From Chloroflexota bacterium (GTDB lineage: Bacteria > Chloroflexota > Anaerolineae > UBA4142): a DNA stretch of 64,000 nucleotides. Shown piece by piece: positions 28,256 through 37,591 of the stretch. Position 1 is the first letter of the stretch; each line of letters begins with the position of its first letter. A program made the translations under genes and the position numbers. The stretch lies in NCBI GenBank assembly GCA_016208315.1, contig JACQYF010000122.1, positions 21,673 through 85,672 of the forward strand. Reading direction: 5' to 3'. The notes under the pieces were generated by a model. That model did not search any database. It was not told the origin of the DNA and saw only the letters and a list, made by a program, of their open reading frames with translations.

Positions 28256-30616
28256 ATGGCTTATCGAAAACCGCGCGCGAAACCAAAAGAACAACCCAGA
28301 ACCAAGCCGCTCGTGCAGCTCGACCCGGAACGCTGGGAAGAGATTGCCGCGATCGTCGTCTTTATCCTCGCGGCGCTCACCGCGCTCGCCGCGTTCAATC
28401 TGAGCGGCGGTTTTTTGCTCACGCCTTGGGTGCAGACTTTGCAATTGTTCTTGGGCTGGGGAGTCTATTTCACGCCGCTGCTCCTGCTCGGGTTGGGCTT
28501 GTGGCTTTTCTTCGACGCGCTCGACAGAATCGTAAACATCGGTTGGGAACGCCCGATCGGCTTGGGCTTGTTCTATCTCTGGCTCGTCGCCGTGCTGCAT
28601 TGGGTCAACTCATTCGAGAACCTGACCAAGATGCCCGGCAAGTTTGAAGGCGGTGGATGGCTCGGTTGGGCGATCACGTTTGTCCTCGTGCAAGCGTTTG
28701 GCACCGTCGCCGGCGCGTTCGCCTTGCTCGCCATCGTCAGCATCGCGCTGATTCTGCTTTTCAACATTTCGCTGCCTGAGCTCCTGCGCCGAATCTTCTA
28801 CCTCGCGCGGCTGATTCCGAACCTGCCCCGCGAACTGAGTCCGGGCAAGAAACAACCCGCCTCACCCCCTACCCCCCTTCCCCCTCCCCCCTCTCCCTCT
28901 AGCCACGCCGTTAACGACGTGGCTAGAGGGAGAGGGGGAGGGGGGGTGGGGGGTGGGGGTGAGGTGAAAAGCCCCATCGCCGCGCGCATCATCGGCAGCC
29001 CGCCCACTTCGCCCGCTCCCGCGATTCCGTCCCCGCCCACCATTCAGCGCGAGTGGCGTCTGCCGAACATTAGCGATATTCTCGAAGAAAGCGCCGAGCA
29101 AGAAATCAGCCAACAGGAAATTCGCGGCAAGGTCCGCATCATCGAGGAAACGCTCTCGCATTTCGGCGTGCCCGCCAAGGTGCTCGAAGTCAATCAAGGT
29201 CCGACCATCACGCAATTCGGCGTCGAGCCGGGCTTTATCGAACAAAAAGGCGTGGATGGCAAAGTGCATCGCGTCAAGGTCAAAGTCAGCCGCATTAGCG
29301 CGCTGCAACACGACCTGGAACTCGCGCTCGCCGCCGCGCCGATTCGGATCGAAGCGCCGGTGCCGGGCCGCAGCGTCGTCGGTATCGAGGTGCCGAACTT
29401 GCAGGTCGGGATGGTCAGTCTGCGCGGCATTATCGAGTCCGAGACATTTGCAAAGATCAAGTCCAAACTGCGGATCGCACTGGGGCAGGATGTCGCCGGT
29501 CAACCGATCTGCGCGGACCTCGCGACGATGCCGCACTTGCTCATCGCCGGCGCGACCGGGTCCGGCAAATCGGTCTGCGTCAACTCGATCATCGCCGCGC
29601 TGCTTTGCACGACGACGCCGACCGAAGTGCAATTCGTGATGATTGACCCCAAGCGCGTCGAGCTGGTCAATTTTAACGGTATTCCGCACTTGCAGCGCCC
29701 GGTCGTCAACGAAGTAGACGGCGCGGTCGGCGCGCTCCAAAGCGCGGTCGAAGAGATGGACAAGCGGTTCAAGCTGTTCGCGCAAAAAGGCGCGCGCAAT
29801 ATCGAAATCTACAACCACATGGTCGAGGATCAGCCGACCGAAAAACTGCCGTTCTTTATCGTGATCGTAGACGAGTTGGCTGATTTGATGATGGTCGCGG
29901 CGAATGAGGTCGAGCACACGATCACGCGCCTCGCCCAGATGGCGCGCGCGACCGGCATCCACTTGATCCTCGCGACCCAGCGGCCTTCGGTGGATGTCGT
30001 GACCGGCTTGATCAAGGCGAACTTTCCCGCGCGCATCTCGTTCGCGGTGACGAGCCAAATTGATTCGCGCGTCGTGCTCGATTCGCCCGGCGCGGAAAAG
30101 CTCCTCGGCCGCGGCGATATGCTGTACATGGCCAGCGATTCGTCGAAATTACTGCGGCTGCAAGGGTGCTTTGTGTCCGATCGCGAATTGGAAAAATTGG
30201 TGACGTACTGGAAAGGGTTTACGCCACCCGCGCCCACTGTGCCGTCGCCGCCGGATACAGTCGTGCAGACCACGTTGTGGGGTGGGAGTGTACCCGTAAA
30301 GGCGGGCGCGTCCGAAGAAGACGACCTGCTGCCGCAAGCCATCGAGGTCGTGAAGCAGACTCGGAAAGCATCGGTCTCGCTCCTTCAACGCAAACTGCGG
30401 ATCGGTTATTCCCGCGCCGCGCGCTTGATCGAATTACTCGAAGAGAAGGGCGTCGTGGGACCGGACGAAGGTCCGACGAAAGGCCGCGCGGTGCTCGCGC
30501 CAGATCGCCCGACCCATTCGCCCACGCGACGTTCCACATTGCCGCGCGCATCAGACACCGGGCTTGACTTTTCGGATTTCACCGAAGCCGATTGGGACGA
30601 TACGGACAAAGAGTAG
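28256..30616 (+). CDS. ftsK: DNA translocase FtsK/SpoIIIE
   Basis: N-terminal TMs, LIAGATGSGKSVCVNSIIAALL, ILATQRPSVDVVTGLIKANFPARISFAV, C-terminal gamma domain. Confidence 0.95.
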   Translation: MAYRKPRAKPKEQPRTKPLVQLDPERWEEIAAIVVFILAALTALAAFNLSGGFLLTPWVQTLQLFLGWGVYFTPLLLLGLGLWLFFDALDRIVNIGWERPIGLGLFYLWLVAVLHWVNSFENLTKMPGKFEGGGWLGWAITFVLVQAFGTVAGAFALLAIVSIALILLFNISLPELLRRIFYLARLIPNLPRELSPGKKQPASPPTPLPPPPSPSSHAVNDVARGRGGGGVGGGGEVKSPIAARIIGSPPTSPAPAIPSPPTIQREWRLPNISDILEESAEQEISQQEIRGKVRIIEETLSHFGVPAKVLEVNQGPTITQFGVEPGFIEQKGVDGKVHRVKVKVSRISALQHDLELALAAAPIRIEAPVPGRSVVGIEVPNLQVGMVSLRGIIESETFAKIKSKLRIALGQDVAGQPICADLATMPHLLIAGATGSGKSVCVNSIIAALLCTTTPTEVQFVMIDPKRVELVNFNGIPHLQRPVVNEVDGAVGALQSAVEEMDKRFKLFAQKGARNIEIYNHMVEDQPTEKLPFFIVIVDELADLMMVAANEVEHTITRLAQMARATGIHLILATQRPSVDVVTGLIKANFPARISFAVTSQIDSRVVLDSPGAEKLLGRGDMLYMASDSSKLLRLQGCFVSDRELEKLVTYWKGFTPPAPTVPSPPDTVVQTTLWGGSVPVKAGASEEDDLLPQAIEVVKQTRKASVSLLQRKLRIGYSRAARLIELLEEKGVVGPDEGPTKGRAVLAPDRPTHSPTRRSTLPRASDTGLDFSDFTEADWDDTDKE
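28860..28964. repeat. C/G-rich octamer inverted array inserted in frame (105 bp) in ftsK
   Basis: cctcaccccctaccccccttccccctcccccctctccctctagccacg...cgtggctagagggagaggggg...gggggtgagg. Confidence 0.9.
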
Positions 30617-30733
30617 AAATTTCCCCATTTCGCCATTATGCTCTATAATGGTGTCTGCTTTCGGCATCGGCGCCGAATTGTTGTTCCCTGCTCTAACCCT
30701 CATCAAATTCCCATTGAAAGGAGAAATTGACCG

Positions 30734-32311
30734 ATGAGAAAGCATTTGGTCAGTGCTTGTATTTTGCTCGTCGCTGTTGCTCTACTCGCCACGGCTTGCG
30801 GCACGCCCGCGACGCCCACTCCCACCCCGCGACCTACTCTGCCGCCCACGCAGCCACCGCCGCCCACACTTCCGCCAACGCCGGTCCCGCCGACCGCAGC
30901 GCCCACGCCGACCGTCGTGCCCACCGCGGCGCCGCTGTCTAGCGACGCGCTGAAGAATGCCGAGTACCCGGTTCAGGGTCCGGCAAGCGGCAAAGCCAAA
31001 CTCGTCAATGGAACGTACAGCGAAAAGGTCCCCAACTCCACGGCTCAGGTTGTCGTGACGTTCGAGAACATTGTCGCCACGGGCGATTTGAACGGCGACC
31101 GTTCGGACGACGCGGCGGTGTTGATCAGCGTCAAGACGGGGGGCACGGGTACTTTTTATTATCTCTACGGGGTGATCAACGAGAGGGGCACACCCAAGCC
31201 CGCGGCGCCGGAACTTTTGGGCGACCGGATCAAAGTCAAGTCGCTCACGATTCAGGGCGGCGAGATGGTCGTCAACTTTCTGACGCAGGGTCCGAGAGAC
31301 CCGATGACGAATCCGACGCTGGATACGACGCGCAAATTCCGGCTGCAAGACAACAAGTTGGTTTCGACGACGCCGGTCACGCCCACCGCAGCCGCGCCGA
31401 CTAAAGCGGCGGTCGTCGCCACGCCAAGGCCCGCGGTCACCGCGACGCCCACCCCCCTGCGGCTGCCCGCGCCGAGGGGCAGCATCGCGTATCACAAGAG
31501 TGACCAGGGGATTGATCGCGTCCGCGCGCTTGACCTGGATCGCAACGTCACGACACCGCTGGTAGACACCGGCCCGGTAATGGATCTGACTTTGGGCGGC
31601 TCGGGCACCAACGCGCATCTCGGCGAGTTTTCGCCAGACAACCTCAAGTTCGCGTTCATCCAGGTCACCGCCGCGGGCGGCGCCAACAATCTCAAAGTGC
31701 TCGATTTTCGCAGCGGCGCCACGAACGGAATATTCTCGGACGCCGGCATGTCCAGTCCGGTTTGGTCGCCCGACGGCAATCGGATTGCATTCGTTCGGAC
31801 GAATAGCAATCAGGCCTTTTGGGCGGTCAGCGTCATCAATGCCGATGGAACCGGGGGCGTCCGCGATCTCTTCACGAATCGAGGCGGCGAGCAACTACGC
31901 GGCGGCCTAGCGTGGTCGAAGCAAAACATCTTTGCGGTCGGCTTGAACACGACCGGGCTGAACGATGTGTACACGCTGTTCTCGGACGGAGGCGGACTGA
32001 CGAATCGCACGAACAACCCCGCCGACGACAGTACGCCCGCCTTTAGCCCGGACGGCAAACAAATCGCGTTCACGTCTACGCGCGACGGGCGTCAGCAAAT
32101 CTATGCGATGAACGCGGATGGCAGCGGTGTGCGCCGCGTCAGCCAAAGCACCGTGAACGACTGGTCGCCTTCCTGGTCGCCGGATGGCAACTGGATCGCG
32201 TTCACGTCTACCCGCAACAATTCCACCGACATTTACATCATGGATACGCGCGGGGGCAACGTCAAGCAAATGACCACCGGCGGCGGCGACCGCCCGATGT
32301 GGTCGCGGTAG
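30734..32311 (+). CDS. lipoprotein with TolB/PD40 beta-propeller repeats
   Basis: Lipobox LLATACG; Pro/Thr linker; WSPDGNRIAFVR, FSPDGKQIAFTSTRDGRQQIYAMNADGS. Confidence 0.88.
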   Translation: MRKHLVSACILLVAVALLATACGTPATPTPTPRPTLPPTQPPPPTLPPTPVPPTAAPTPTVVPTAAPLSSDALKNAEYPVQGPASGKAKLVNGTYSEKVPNSTAQVVVTFENIVATGDLNGDRSDDAAVLISVKTGGTGTFYYLYGVINERGTPKPAAPELLGDRIKVKSLTIQGGEMVVNFLTQGPRDPMTNPTLDTTRKFRLQDNKLVSTTPVTPTAAAPTKAAVVATPRPAVTATPTPLRLPAPRGSIAYHKSDQGIDRVRALDLDRNVTTPLVDTGPVMDLTLGGSGTNAHLGEFSPDNLKFAFIQVTAAGGANNLKVLDFRSGATNGIFSDAGMSSPVWSPDGNRIAFVRTNSNQAFWAVSVINADGTGGVRDLFTNRGGEQLRGGLAWSKQNIFAVGLNTTGLNDVYTLFSDGGGLTNRTNNPADDSTPAFSPDGKQIAFTSTRDGRQQIYAMNADGSGVRRVSQSTVNDWSPSWSPDGNWIAFTSTRNNSTDIYIMDTRGGNVKQMTTGGGDRPMWSR

Positions 32312-32324
32312 CGCAGCAATGGAA

Positions 32325-32359
32325 AGACCTTCAGGCCTGAAAACCTGAAGGTCTTTTTC
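32325..32359. terminator. bidirectional terminator hairpin
   Basis: AAAGACCTTCAGG-CCTGAAAA-CCTGAAGGTCTTT. Confidence 0.75.
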
Positions 32360-33275
32360 ACACTTCCGTTCTCCACTCCCCATACCGCGCGTCAATCCCG
32401 CGCACCAAATCGTGATACAGATTCTCCAACTGCGTCGTGATGGGGCCGATGCCGCCGTCGCCCAGCGTAAAGCGATCAACCGATGCGAGCGGCATGATCT
32501 CCGCGCCGGTTCCGCACAAGAACGCTTCGCTCGCCACGTACAACTCGGTACGGTCCACCTCGCGTTCGATCACTTGTATTTCCAAGACCTCGCGGCACAG
32601 TTGAATAAGCGTCGCGCGCGTGATGCTCTCCAGAATTCCGCTCGTCACCGTCGGCGTGATAATTTTCCCATTCCGCACGATCATCACGCACGCGCCGGGC
32701 GCTTCGGCCACTTTGCCATTTTGGTTGAGGAGGATGGCCGCGTCGTAACCGTTCCGCCGCGCTTCCTCGGCGGCGAGGCGCGAGTTGAGATAGTTGGAAG
32801 CGGCCTTGACGCGCGGCGGCATCACGTTATCGCTCAGGCGCGCCCACGAGCTAACGCACGCGTGCGCGACCTTGCCGCCCTTGAGCTTGGAGGCCCACGG
32901 CGTGGTGTTGAGCACGATGCGCGGCGCATTCTGATCCGTAACGCCAAACAGCGTGCTCTCGACAAACGCGAGCGGGCGAATGTAGGTGTCGCCCGCGCAT
33001 TCGTTCGCGCGCAAAAGGGAAAGCAATCCCTCTTTGATCTCGGCGGTTGAAAACGGCTGCTGCATGCGCATCAAGCGGATGGATTGCGCCAAGCGCGCCA
33101 AATGCGCGTCGAGTTGAAAGACAAATAACCGCTGGGCCGATTCGTTCCAATACGCGAGGATGCCTTCAAACACCGACGACACGCCGGCCGTGCCGACGGT
33201 CGTGATGTGAATCGTCCCCTCGCTCCAACGCGTGAGTTTGCCGTCGAGCCAGATGAATTGGGGGTGGTCTGCCAA
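32358..33275 (-). CDS. ilvE: branched-chain amino acid aminotransferase
   Basis: FIWLDGKLTRWSEGTIHITT...; KAASNYLNSRLAAEEARRNGYDAAILLNQNGKVAEAPGACVMIVRNGKIITP. Confidence 0.93.
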   Translation of the reverse strand: MADHPQFIWLDGKLTRWSEGTIHITTVGTAGVSSVFEGILAYWNESAQRLFVFQLDAHLARLAQSIRLMRMQQPFSTAEIKEGLLSLLRANECAGDTYIRPLAFVESTLFGVTDQNAPRIVLNTTPWASKLKGGKVAHACVSSWARLSDNVMPPRVKAASNYLNSRLAAEEARRNGYDAAILLNQNGKVAEAPGACVMIVRNGKIITPTVTSGILESITRATLIQLCREVLEIQVIEREVDRTELYVASEAFLCGTGAEIMPLASVDRFTLGDGGIGPITTQLENLYHDLVRGIDARYGEWRTEV

Positions 33276-33285
33276 CTGATACCTC

Positions 33286-33660
33286 TAAAGCAAGGTACAC
33301 AGGTAGACAAGTAGACACAGTAGATCACAGTTTCACCGAGGAGTGAGCGCTCTCTAGCGCGACTCACGCATGACGTCGGCGTTAGAGAACGCCTGTCTCC
33401 TCGAATTTGTGATGTACTGAGACAAGTAAACAGGCAGACACAGTACATCACAGGTTTACCGAGGAGTGAGCGCTCTCTAGCGCGAATCCAGCAACAGGGC
33501 GGCGTTAGAGAACGCCTTTCTCCTCAAATCTGTGATCTACTGAGACAGGTACAAAGGTAAACTGGCAAACAAGTTCAATGTACGTGTGTACTTTTGTACC
33601 TGTTTACTTGTCTACTTGTCTACCTGTTTACTTGTGTACCTGCCTACCTGCCTGTTCCTT
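33286..33660. repeat. composite repeat region: octamer arms flanking two 123-bp-period copies of a palindromic element
   Basis: gacacagta[g/c]atcacag...ctactgagaca starting at 33314 and 33437; right arm gtacctgtttacttgtctacttgtctacctg. Confidence 0.85.
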
Positions 33661-34074
33661 CTTCCACGCCTCGTACTGCTCGTCAAAGTACATCTCATTC
33701 GCCTTGTAGTAATCCTCCGACCGTTTGAACGCGTCCTGCACGATCTGCTCGAACTGCTGCGGTGAGATGCGCTCCCGGACCGCGCTCGCGTCCAGATCGC
33801 CCACCTTGGCCGGCAGCGCGTGATAGACGCTCTCGGCGATTTTCTTTTTGTCCGCGGGTGACAGCGGTGGGTAGCCATCCCCCAGCGCGCATTCCGTTGT
33901 CCGATACGCCGCGTCAATGCCATAGAACGCGATGGGCAGAAGCAAACGTTCCATGTCCTCGGCGGCCCCTGCCTCGCGCTCGACCAGCCGGGGGTAGAAA
34001 AAGATCAATAGCGCAAAAATCGCCGAGCTAATCGCGATGCCGGCGAAGAGGAAGATGAGCGAGTTGACGTCCAT
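33628..34074 (-). CDS. hypothetical single-TM protein
   Basis: MDVNSLIFLFAGIAISSAIFALLIFFYPRLVEREAG...KKEQAGRQVHK. Confidence 0.6.
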   Translation of the reverse strand: MDVNSLIFLFAGIAISSAIFALLIFFYPRLVEREAGAAEDMERLLLPIAFYGIDAAYRTTECALGDGYPPLSPADKKKIAESVYHALPAKVGDLDASAVRERISPQQFEQIVQDAFKRSEDYYKANEMYFDEQYEAWKKEQAGRQVHK

Positions 34075-34087
34075 GGTCTGCGTCTCC

Positions 34088-34168
34088 GTGTAAAGAGTAA
34101 ACAAGTACACAGGGAAACAGGTAGACAAGTCACGTGTGTACCTGTGTACCTGTTTCCCTGTCTACCTA
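34088..34168. repeat. octamer-period inverted array (aggtanac family)
   Basis: aagtacac|agggaaac|aggtagac|aagt ... gtgtacctgtgtacctgtttccctgtctacct. Confidence 0.85.
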
Positions 34169-35353
34169 ACCCTTTAGCGTTGCCCGTCTCACTAGATCCA
34201 GCGCGCGCATAATGATCCACGTTTGCGCTTGCTCGCCAATGCCGCCAATGCTGTACGCGCGCGAGAGCGCGCCGCTCGCCGTCGCAACGGCAATCGCGCT
34301 TTTGCCCGTGGCGTCGCTGTATATATCTTCACCCGAATTCGTGCTTGCTAACACCGCCAGCGATATATCCGCGCCCGACACGTTGCGGAATTGTTCCGCA
34401 ATTTTCTCGGCGTTCTTTTCGCTCAGGTCGCTTACGCTGTCGAGAACCATTGCCGACTTGATAATGCGCGCACCCTCGGGCCGGCCCCGCAGACGCTCGG
34501 CGATCTGGCCCGCCGTATTCGTCTCGGCGATGGCGATCCGCCAGTTGCGCGCGGCCAGCGCACGCGCGAGCACCTCGTCAATAGTCTCTTCCCCCTCGCC
34601 ATAAATCCAATCGCCGAGCCGCTCGCGCACCTTGGCTTCCATCTCGCGAATCATCTGCTCGGCTTCGGCGCGCGTCTTGGCTTTGGCCGTCACGCGCACG
34701 TCGGTCTGCCCGGGGTGCGCCAACAGTCCAACCGTGGGATTGGTCGAGGCCTCCAAATCGGCGATCTTGGAATCCACCAAGCTTTCGCCGACCGCGCAAG
34801 TTTTCAGCGTCTTGCTGAGAATGATTTGCTCGTCGCCCGTTTTCTCGCGCAGCCACGGCAGAATGCGCGTCTCCATCAGGTACTTCATTTCGCGCGGCAC
34901 GCCCGGCAGCGAGATAATATAGTGCCCCTCTGTCTCGACGATAAAACACGGCGCGGTACCCACCGGGTTCTCGACCGGAGTCGCGCCGCACGGGATGTAT
35001 GCCTGCCGCACGTTGTTCTCGCTCATCGGCGTGCCCCATTTGGCAAACCGCGCGCGAATTTGCTCGAGCAACCTTTCGTCGAGCACCAAATCGCAGTTCG
35101 TCGCGCGTGCGACCGCTTCGCGCGTCATGTCGTCCACCGTCGGCCCAAGTCCGCCCGTGGTGATGATGACATCGGCGCGCGTGAGCGCGTGGGTGATCGC
35201 GTCCGCAATGCGCCCGACATTGTCGCCGACGGTCGTGCGGAAATAAATATCCACGCCGACTTCGGCCAACCGTCCCGCGATCCAGACCGCGTTCGTGTCC
35301 GTAATTTCGCCGAGCAATAACTCGGTGCCGATGGAGATGGTTTCGGCTCTCAT
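34166..35353 (-). CDS. cinA: CinA family protein with divergent C-terminal domain
   Basis: MRAETISIGTELLLGEITDTNAVWIAGRLAEVGVDIYFRTTVGDN; TGGLGPTVDDMTREA. Confidence 0.88.
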   Translation of the reverse strand: MRAETISIGTELLLGEITDTNAVWIAGRLAEVGVDIYFRTTVGDNVGRIADAITHALTRADVIITTGGLGPTVDDMTREAVARATNCDLVLDERLLEQIRARFAKWGTPMSENNVRQAYIPCGATPVENPVGTAPCFIVETEGHYIISLPGVPREMKYLMETRILPWLREKTGDEQIILSKTLKTCAVGESLVDSKIADLEASTNPTVGLLAHPGQTDVRVTAKAKTRAEAEQMIREMEAKVRERLGDWIYGEGEETIDEVLARALAARNWRIAIAETNTAGQIAERLRGRPEGARIIKSAMVLDSVSDLSEKNAEKIAEQFRNVSGADISLAVLASTNSGEDIYSDATGKSAIAVATASGALSRAYSIGGIGEQAQTWIIMRALDLVRRATLKG

Positions 35354-35360
35354 GTTGCCT

Positions 35361-36290
35361 CTACGACTTGAACAGATTGCTAATCAAAAAGACGACGTTC
35401 GCCGGTCGTTCCGCGAGGCGGCGCATAAAGTAGGGATACCAGTGCGAACCGTAGGGCACGTACACGCGCATCTTGTAGCCCTCGGCAGCGAGTTTGCGCT
35501 GCAAATCCGGGCGGATGCCGTACAGCATCTGGAACTCGAAATGGCGGCGGTCAATGTGATGCTCGGTCGTGTACTGCTTGGCCCAATTGATCATGTTTTC
35601 GTCGTGCGTCGCCAGCGCGAGATAGGCGCCGTGGCTGCCGTTGCGCTCGAGGAATATCTGCGCGAGCTGGATGTAATTCGCGTCCACATCGTGCTTTTCC
35701 GGGAAGGCGATCTCGGGCGGCTCTTTATAAGCGCCCTTGCACAAGCGGACGTTGGCGTGCAGCGCCTTGAGCGCGCGCAGGTCGCCTTCACTGCGATACA
35801 AATAACTCTGAATCACGATGCCGACGTTGTCGAATTCTTCGCGCAGCGTCTTGAAGATATTGAGCGTCGCTTGCGTGCGCGCGGAATCCTCCATGTCTAT
35901 CCGCACGAACGCGCCGGCCTCGCGCGCCTTGGCGATGATTTGCCGCATGTGAGCCAGGCACAAGTCGGAATTCAAGTCCAAACCCATCTGCGTCAGTTTC
36001 ACCGAGACGTGCGACTTGACTTGGTTAGCGGCAATCGCGTCGAGCGCGCGCAAATAGCCGTCCTTGGCTTGGCGCGCTTCCGACTCTTGAGTGACGTTCT
36101 CGCCCAGCTGATCGAACGTGACCTCCAGTCCTTGCCGGTTCAGTTTCTTGACCACTTGAATGGCCGCGTCCAAAGTTTCGCCGGCCACGAAACGGCGCGA
36201 AAGCCGGCGCGAAAGGGGGAAGCTAATGACGAACTGACGCATGGCCGCGTTGGTAGAGAGGGCGAGCAACAGATCGCGCAAAACGGGCAT
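35361..36290 (-). CDS. proline dehydrogenase
   Basis: VSVKLTQMGLDLNSDLCLAHM...VRIDMEDSART...LCKGAYKEPPEIAF...LATHDENMI...FEFQMLYGIR. Confidence 0.93.
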   Translation of the reverse strand: MPVLRDLLLALSTNAAMRQFVISFPLSRRLSRRFVAGETLDAAIQVVKKLNRQGLEVTFDQLGENVTQESEARQAKDGYLRALDAIAANQVKSHVSVKLTQMGLDLNSDLCLAHMRQIIAKAREAGAFVRIDMEDSARTQATLNIFKTLREEFDNVGIVIQSYLYRSEGDLRALKALHANVRLCKGAYKEPPEIAFPEKHDVDANYIQLAQIFLERNGSHGAYLALATHDENMINWAKQYTTEHHIDRRHFEFQMLYGIRPDLQRKLAAEGYKMRVYVPYGSHWYPYFMRRLAERPANVVFLISNLFKS

Positions 36291-36307
36291 CGTTTATCCT
36301 CCTGGGG

Positions 36308-37465
36308 TCAGACGACATTGACTTCTCGAATCATCCGCCCTTCGGCAAAGCGCTCCAAATCCAGCATCGAGACGTCAATTGTCTGCGATGCGCCGTCGAG
36401 AATGATTTCGCTCATCACCTTGCCCGTCGCGGGCGCGTGTTGGAAGCCGTGGCCGGAAAATCCCGCGGCAATGTAAAAGCCGCGCAGAGCGCGCGCTTGC
36501 GCGAGAATCGGGTGCGCGTCTGGCGTGACCTCGTACAGGCCGGCCATCTGGCGCGCCACGCGTGCGTGCTCGAGCAGGGGCAAGCGGTACAGCGCGCGTT
36601 CGAGTGTTTGGAGATGGAACTCTTCGTCAAGCGCGTACGTGTCGCCCGGCCTTTCGTCCGCGTTCGACATGCCGACCAAAACGCCCGGGCCTTCGGGATG
36701 AAAATAAAGCGACGTGGAAAACTCGATCGTCATCGGATGATCGCGCGGCATCTCCGCCACGGCGTCCGTGATGAAGAACTGACGGCGCACTGGGACGATG
36801 GGTATCTCGACGCCGGCCAGCGCGCCGATGGACGCGGCCCAGGGCCCGGCGCAGTTCACGACCACATGCGTCGCGACCTCGCCCTGATTTGTCACGACCG
36901 CGGCCACGCGCGCGCCATCGGTCTTGATGCCCATCACGTTCGTTTCCGTTTCGATTTGCGCGCCGCGCACCCGCGCGGCCTGGGCGAAACCCTGCGTCAC
37001 GCTGTTCGGGTCGGCGAGGCCGTCACGTGGGCAGAACGTTCCGCCGAGAACGCCATCCAGATTGACGAGTGGAACCAGCCGCGCGATTTCGGCGCGCTCT
37101 AGGTAGCGTACCCACGGCGCGCCGAGCGCGTGCTGCATCTCGACGTTCGCCTTGAAAGTCGTTACGTCGTCGAGCGAAGTGAGCAGAAAAAGATAGCCGA
37201 TCGGACGATACTCTGCAGAAATGTCGAACAATTCGTCAAAGTGGGAAATTACGTCGAGACTGAAAAGAGAGAGGCGGACATTGACCGGGGTCGAGAATTG
37301 ATAACGCACGCCGCCCGCATTCCGCCCGGTCGAACCCATGCCGAGGAATTTTTCTCGTTCGAGGAGTAAGACCCTGCCTGCGCCGCGCTGCGCCAGGTAA
37401 TACGCCGTGCTCGCGCCCATGCATCCTCCGCCGACGATGACCACGTCGGCGGTTTTCGGTAACAT
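36308..37465 (-). CDS. FAD-dependent oxidoreductase (sarcosine oxidase beta-like)
   Basis: ADVVIVGGGCMGASTAYYLAQRGAGRVLLLE; GRNAGGVRYQFSTPVNVRLS. Confidence 0.9.
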   Translation of the reverse strand: MLPKTADVVIVGGGCMGASTAYYLAQRGAGRVLLLEREKFLGMGSTGRNAGGVRYQFSTPVNVRLSLFSLDVISHFDELFDISAEYRPIGYLFLLTSLDDVTTFKANVEMQHALGAPWVRYLERAEIARLVPLVNLDGVLGGTFCPRDGLADPNSVTQGFAQAARVRGAQIETETNVMGIKTDGARVAAVVTNQGEVATHVVVNCAGPWAASIGALAGVEIPIVPVRRQFFITDAVAEMPRDHPMTIEFSTSLYFHPEGPGVLVGMSNADERPGDTYALDEEFHLQTLERALYRLPLLEHARVARQMAGLYEVTPDAHPILAQARALRGFYIAAGFSGHGFQHAPATGKVMSEIILDGASQTIDVSMLDLERFAEGRMIREVNVV

Positions 37466-37591
37466 TTCGATTCATTCTCCACGTTGAGGACTTTGTAGGA
37501 CAATTTGACAAATTGACCTACCTGTTTCAACTATACTCCAAACGTGGGAGAAGGTCAACAGCGAATGTGCGTCGCACATTCACTGTCCATG

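Noticed and set aside
28860-28964. Frameshift or sequencing error inside ftsK
   Set aside because: The low-complexity insert keeps frame on both sides, is a multiple of three, and recurs in similar form in the GT4 gene.
30781-30950. Pro/Thr repeat in the PD40 lipoprotein as a novel repeat element
   Set aside because: Looks like an ordinary low-complexity linker after a lipobox; no inverted arm or 7/8-bp period.
33286-33660. CRISPR-like repeat region
   Set aside because: Only two long (123-bp period) copies, each internally palindromic; no regular repeat-spacer pattern and no cas genes.
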